Shown in pieces: positions 5,124 to 6,461 of a stretch of DNA of 6,461 nucleotides; positions within the stretch are counted from its first letter, which is position 1, and every line of letters begins with the position of its first letter. The position numbers and the translations under genes are program-made. The notes under the pieces were generated by a model that ran no database searches, had not been told where the DNA came from, and saw only the letters and a program-made list of their open reading frames with translations. The stretch is from Deltaproteobacteria bacterium (lineage in GTDB: Bacteria > Desulfobacterota > Desulfuromonadia > Desulfuromonadales > JAAYDE01): assembly GCA_017417085.1 (NCBI GenBank), contig JAFPZV010000277.1, forward strand, positions 1 through 6,461, in the 5' to 3' direction.

Positions 5124-6461
5124 ATGAACATTTCGCGTTTTCAGGCCAAGTTTATCCTCGAAGACAAACTTCTCGCCGGTAAGCCTTTCAATAATTTCCC
5201 CATTCTGTATGAAATTCGAGGTCCATTGGATGTTGCCGTCTTGCGGCAAGCCTTGAGCGCCATTATGGCCACGCATGATTCCATGCGGGCCCGATTTCCG
5301 GAAGTCGAAGGCGTTTTGAGTCTTGTTCTTGAGAAAAACGCTGAGCCGCCGTTCGAGGTGGTCCATTTGGACGATGAGGCCGCCATTGAGGCTTTTTCCC
5401 GGGAATTTGTGTTGCGTCCCTTTCATTTGGCCTCCGAACCACCACACCGAACCGCTTTGGTGCAGCGCGGCCCGAATGATTTTTTGCTGCTGTTTGTGGT
5501 GCATCATATTCTTACTGATGGCGTTACACTGGAGCCATTACTCCCGCAGTGGGCAGCTGCCTACAACGCGCTGATATCGGGAGAGCAACCTCCTGTTGTT
5601 CAGGCGGATTCCTACGCCGACTACATTGAGATGGAACAAGCTCAACAGCTTGATTTCAGTAATGATTTTCAGTTTTGGCACAACTACCTGGGGGATGCTC
5701 CCCTTACCGTTGCCCTTCCCCATACCCACGGTCCGGAAGGTTTCAAAACGCTCTATTTTGAAATTGAAGGAGTCTTGCGCGAAAAGTTGAACCACTTTGC
5801 CCGGAAGCACAAAAGCACCCCCTTTTGGTTGCTCACTGCCGCTTGGGCGACGCTGCTGAACCGTTACAGCGATCAGGAAATCATTCCCATAAATTATCCG
5901 GTCAACCTGCGTCCGCCGCGTTTTTCTCATCTGCTGGGGCCATTCATCAACAATTTGCCCATCTTGGCGCGTTGCGGCGATGAGGTGACCTTTACCGCGC
6001 TTTTGGCCCAGATGACCGCCGATCGCCGCATCTGCCGTCCTCATCAGAGGCCGATGCTGGCGGATATTGTCGAATATCTGCGTCGTCACGGAAAAGCTGG
6101 AGGGACGGTGCTCAATGTGGGCATTGCCGAAACGGCGCTGCGCACCACCTATCCCTTCCCCCTTTCTGGCTGTTCGGTGCGGGCACTGACGCCGCCACCG
6201 GTGGGGCTGGCTGCGGAACTGTTGCTGGAGTATGACGAACGCCCCGATGCGGTGCATTGCCGGTTGACCTACGATGGCAGCCGCTACACTGAGAGTTTTA
6301 CCCGGCAGATGACGCGGCATTTGCTGCAAATACTGAAAGCGGTGCCGGATAACGCAGATCGGCCGCTGTACACTTTGCTTGCGGCCGATAGTACCGATCA
6401 CGCCTTTTTGCAATGCGGCATCGCAACCGATGTGCCTTTTCCACCGTTTCGGCCGTTGCAC
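5124..6461 (+). CDS. Nonribosomal peptide synthetase, N-terminal condensation domain (3' truncated by window)
   Basis: The frame is open from the ATG at 5124 to the window end (446 codons, no stop). It is the only ATG after the in-frame stop at 5082-5084, with GGAG 11 bases upstream. Condensation-domain motifs appear in order: HDSMRARF (residues 51-58, matching the RHExLRTxF region), the catalytic HHILTDG (127-133, matching HHxxxDG), SYADYIEMEQ (163-172) with FQFWHNYL (182-189), and PVNLRPP (259-265) followed by GPFINNLPIL (272-281). Both active-site histidines and the Asp-Gly are intact, so the domain is probably active in forming amide (or ester) bonds between carrier-bound substrates. The last residues, ATDVPFPPFRPLH, look like the linker into an adenylation domain, so a multidomain NRPS is expected downstream. 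There is no carrier or adenylation domain before it, so this module is either lipo-initiating (starter C) or receives a chain from another protein. The product cannot be predicted from this part. A free-standing C protein (VibH-like) is less likely given the linker. Confidence 0.92.
   Translation, partial: MNISRFQAKFILEDKLLAGKPFNNFPILYEIRGPLDVAVLRQALSAIMATHDSMRARFPEVEGVLSLVLEKNAEPPFEVVHLDDEAAIEAFSREFVLRPFHLASEPPHRTALVQRGPNDFLLLFVVHHILTDGVTLEPLLPQWAAAYNALISGEQPPVVQADSYADYIEMEQAQQLDFSNDFQFWHNYLGDAPLTVALPHTHGPEGFKTLYFEIEGVLREKLNHFARKHKSTPFWLLTAAWATLLNRYSDQEIIPINYPVNLRPPRFSHLLGPFINNLPILARCGDEVTFTALLAQMTADRRICRPHQRPMLADIVEYLRRHGKAGGTVLNVGIAETALRTTYPFPLSGCSVRALTPPPVGLAAELLLEYDERPDAVHCRLTYDGSRYTESFTRQMTRHLLQILKAVPDNADRPLYTLLAADSTDHAFLQCGIATDVPFPPFRPLH

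Noticed and set aside
5095..5127. Ten-codon frame (MSPVVEPKLP) whose TGA overlaps the NRPS ATG
   Set aside because: The ATGA overlap could allow coupling, but there is no convincing Shine-Dalgarno and the peptide has no feature of a known leader. Chance is adequate.
5538..6461. Minus-strand open frame of 307 residues opposite the NRPS
   Set aside because: The plus strand here encodes a clear condensation domain with ordered motifs. The minus-strand translation has no recognisable domain.
1..6461. Insertion sequences, tRNA or rRNA genes, attachment sites
   Set aside because: No transposase-like frame, terminal inverted repeats, tRNA cloverleaf or rRNA-like sequence was seen. Coding genes fill all but about 300 bases.

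Overview
The window carries the middle of a type III secretion (injectisome) operon, followed by the start of a nonribosomal peptide synthetase gene, all on the plus strand. It comes from a diderm (Gram-negative) bacterium, since only these build injectisomes. Base composition looks roughly balanced. The phylum cannot be fixed from the sequence alone. The gene order N-O-P-Q-R is the conserved order of Ysc/Hrp-like injectisome loci, and the SctP tail resembles the HpaP/YscP substrate-switch family. An animal-, plant- or protist-associated life style is an inference from the secretion system.

Layout: 1-429 is the C-terminal third of the ATPase SctN, cut by the window edge. 429-920 is the coiled-coil stalk protein SctO, overlapping the sctN stop by one base. 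935-3130 is an unusually large SctP, the needle-length ruler and substrate-specificity switch. Its middle is made of 13 full copies plus one partial copy of a roughly 30-residue repeat. 3157-4215 is the sorting-platform protein SctQ, with a strong internal Shine-Dalgarno and an in-frame ATG at 3913 that should give a separate 100-residue SctQ-C. 4264-4914 is the export-gate membrane protein SctR. 4915-5123 is a 209-base intergenic region with a candidate sigma70-type promoter and a perfect 7-bp dyad downstream of it. 5124 to the end is a complete condensation domain that opens an NRPS; the adenylation domain should begin at or just past the window edge.

How the genes work together: SctN with SctO unloads and unfolds substrates at the base of the export gate. 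SctQ and SctQ-C form the cytosolic sorting platform. SctR is part of the membrane pore through which substrates leave. SctP is itself secreted, measures the growing needle, and then switches SctU from needle subunits to translocators and effectors. sctS, sctT and sctU, which normally follow sctR, are not present before the NRPS gene. The operon therefore ends or is split here.

The points most worth a second look are the tandem-repeat ruler in SctP, the internal start in sctQ, and the NRPS gene directly abutting the secretion operon.
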